Source of the DNA: Cyclospora cayetanensis
Lineage: Eukaryota > Apicomplexa > Conoidasida > Eucoccidiorida > Eimeriidae
Direction of reading: 5' to 3'
NCBI RefSeq assembly: GCF_002999335.1
Contig: NW_020312360.1
Span: 1 to 10,005, forward strand
DNA: 10,005 bases
A program made the position numbers and the translations under genes. Numbering within the stretch: position 1 is the stretch's first letter; each line of letters begins with the position of its first letter. The notes beneath the pieces were generated by a model. The model was not told the DNA's origin and made no database searches. It saw nothing but the letters and a program-made list of their open reading frames with translations. Below are positions 8,599 to 10,005 of the stretch, piece after piece.

Positions 8599-8606
8599 TG
8601 CATGCA
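8599..8606. promoter_or_regulatory. TGCATGCA palindrome upstream of the small TIM gene
   Basis: This is an exact TGCATGCA octamer, embedded in the longer palindrome GTGCATGCAC, about 560 bases upstream of the small TIM start codon. It is the same candidate ApiAP2 motif as at 2695-2706. Whether it controls the TIM gene is inferred. Confidence 0.3.
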
Positions 8607-9160
8607 CGTATCTTCTGACACTCCCTGTAAGGCCTCCCTAGGGAGAGGGGATAACTCCTTACTTCACGCAAGCTTTGAAGGAAGAGAACGGGGTTTCTTT
8701 TTTTTAAAAACATGCTTTCTTCACCCTTTGCCCTTTCCTTTCAGGATTCTGGCAGGGGGAATTAGTGACAGCTAATGCACCTGTACCCACTGTGCACTCT
8801 GATCGCTAACGAATTCCAGTAAACACCTGGGGCACACCCACGCAGCATTTATCCTTACCGTATAGACTAACGTAATTCTGCAGTAAATATGATTACAGAA
8901 CAGCCAAACAAACTACTCGCTTCTTTACTGTCTTCATTGAACATAGCTAGTGCACCAGAAAGCGATTAAAAATTTGCGCAGCCCGCTTCACATGTTTTCC
9001 AGTAGGACGGCCACTCTTCGTAGAAGGGGGGTTGTAAAGAGGGTGGGCATGAGTGGCGTGACAGAGCGCTGCGCGGGGCATGATCGGAGGTTGGCAATAA
9101 GAAATGCAGCAAAGTGTTACGGGCTGACTTAAACTTTGGGATCTTCTACTTTACTAGCCA

Positions 9161-9175
9161 TATATATATATATAT
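9161..9175. repeat. (TA)7 microsatellite
   Basis: An uninterrupted TA run is followed after a short break by another TTATAT. It lies about 120 bases inside the inner edge of the right repeat arm. There is no matching tract at the mirrored position inside the left arm. Confidence 0.85.
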
Positions 9176-9296
9176 GTTATATCAGACAACGAGCTAGTAA
9201 GGGCTTGGCCAATTCCTTTGTCTGTTCTGTAGCGTTAATTGCAGAGTACTGCTAACTCGATGTTACAAGGCGCAGTGATGTGCCCACGATCCATGT

Positions 9297-10005
9297 ATGA
9301 GTAGCGGTGAATATTTGGAGTGTTGGAGAACGCAGGCACGTTCATCCTACTGTTCCTCTCTGCTCATGTCGGGAACTGTGAGGGGGCGTGGGCAGAAAAA
9401 ACGAGGGAGTCCTTTAAAAACATTAACTTTTAAGTAGGTTTGCATTGGATCTAAAGTTAAGCCACTCTGCCGACGGAAACCATACGAAAACCATTACACT
9501 TAGTAGCAGTGCATGATTTTATGCAGCTTGTTCCCACACATCGTCAGCTATGAATGCAATGGGATATCAGGTTTCCCAAAAGCATTTGCCTGATTTTCGC
9601 TAAGGCATTTAGTAACGCCGTCAATTTGATGTTCATTGGCGACAGGCTGGGAGAAATCACCCACTGTCGTTAAAAAGCAGATAATGGCGCGGCGACCGGT
9701 GGGGCGTAAGAGGCTGGTTTGCAGGATGACGTTGGTACAGTAGCTACACTGCTGGCAGAAAGGCATTACCTGTCAGCCAATAGGATGTGTATGGGTGCGT
9801 CGACGAGGTTATGCGGAGGTTAAAAGCATGACGGCAGTCAGGATAAGCAAGCACCCGTTTCTCTCTGCGGGGGCACATAGCAAGCTACATTTCTAGCTGG
9901 CTGACGAAGCCTTCGAGAGCTCCTTCTATTGTGATTATTGGAGGGAAGGATCACTTCAATGATGGCTCTATCCATGTGGAGAATGTCGTCTGCCTTCAAG
10001 GATTA
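9297..10005 (-). repeat. Right arm of long terminal inverted repeat
   Basis: This is the inverted partner of the left arm and ends GGATTA at the last base. It pairs with 1-713 as described for that arm, with the near-identical section at about 9366-10005 and the diverged inner section at about 9297-9365. Relative to the left arm it lacks 3 bases near 9346 and has one extra base in the A run near 9396-9401. The 72-codon frame of the left arm is kept here on the minus strand (9766-9548) with two amino-acid changes, G to S and S to N. A (TA)n tract lies about 120 bases inside its inner edge. Confidence 0.97.

Larger units (their letters stand above)
8039..9296. other. Region upstream of the small TIM gene, no recognised gene
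   Basis: This ~1.25 kb stretch runs from the small TIM start to the right repeat arm and should hold the TIM promoter. The longest frame, about 148 codons on the plus strand at 8329-8775, is of odd composition and shows no recognisable motif. A minus-strand stretch open at 8276-8118 (53 codons, no ATG) reads like protein but matches nothing I know. TGCATGCA lies at 8599-8606, and a (TA)n run lies at 9161-9175. Confidence 0.5.

Noticed and set aside
8329..8775. A 148-codon plus-strand frame
   Set aside because: Its composition is erratic, it includes a long F run from a T tract near 8698-8706, and it has no domain or splice partner, so I treat it as chance.
1..10005. Maverick/Polinton-like or viral element suggested by the long TIRs
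   Set aside because: I find no integrase, protein-primed polymerase, packaging ATPase or capsid frame on either strand. The recognised genes are ordinary host genes with introns.
1..10005. CRISPR array, rRNA or bacterial operon signals
   Set aside because: There are no regularly spaced repeats, no rRNA segments and no Shine-Dalgarno-linked gene clusters; genes are split by introns.

Overview
The window looks like nuclear DNA of a eukaryote, most probably a coccidian apicomplexan of the Eimeria/Cyclospora type. The reasons are scattered CAG/CTG triplets that give Q, A, S and C runs inside proteins, short introns with GT..AG borders, TGCATGCA palindromes of the ApiAP2 type, widely spaced single genes and roughly balanced base composition. 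This assignment is inference from style and gene content; no species-diagnostic marker is present.

The window is bracketed by a long terminal inverted repeat. The first ~710 bases reappear inverted as the last ~710 bases, and the first and last bases of the window pair exactly (position i matches position 10006-i). The outer ~640 bases differ at only 11 sites, with no gap before about position 605. The next ~70 bases fall to about 80% identity, and similarity then fades out.

Between the repeats I recognise three genes, all of host housekeeping type. (1) On the minus strand at 1366-2178 is a single-exon mitochondrial protein with an N-terminal presequence and a very basic C-terminal block resembling mitoribosomal protein mS38 (COX24/AURKAIP1 family). 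(2) On the plus strand at 3274-6253 is a multi-exon PIH1-domain protein, an R2TP or dynein-arm-assembly type HSP90 cofactor. Its domain is split over at least three exons, and an acidic, alanine-rich tail follows. (3) On the minus strand at 8038-7299 is a three-exon small TIM chaperone of the Tim8/Tim13 type, 102 residues, with the diagnostic twin CX3C motifs. Splicing is needed to see it, because no single reading frame covers it.

mS38 and PIH1 are divergently transcribed from a ~1.1 kb intergenic region. PIH1 and the small TIM converge. Two of the three genes serve mitochondria (translation and inner-membrane protein import); the third serves complex assembly with HSP90. I see no transposase, integrase, polymerase or capsid gene, no rRNA or tRNA and no CRISPR. 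The inverted repeats therefore appear to flank an ordinary gene-bearing segment rather than to bound a self-mobile element with its own enzymes. Whether they are dispersed repeats, an invertible segment, cargo capture or an assembly effect cannot be settled from this window alone.
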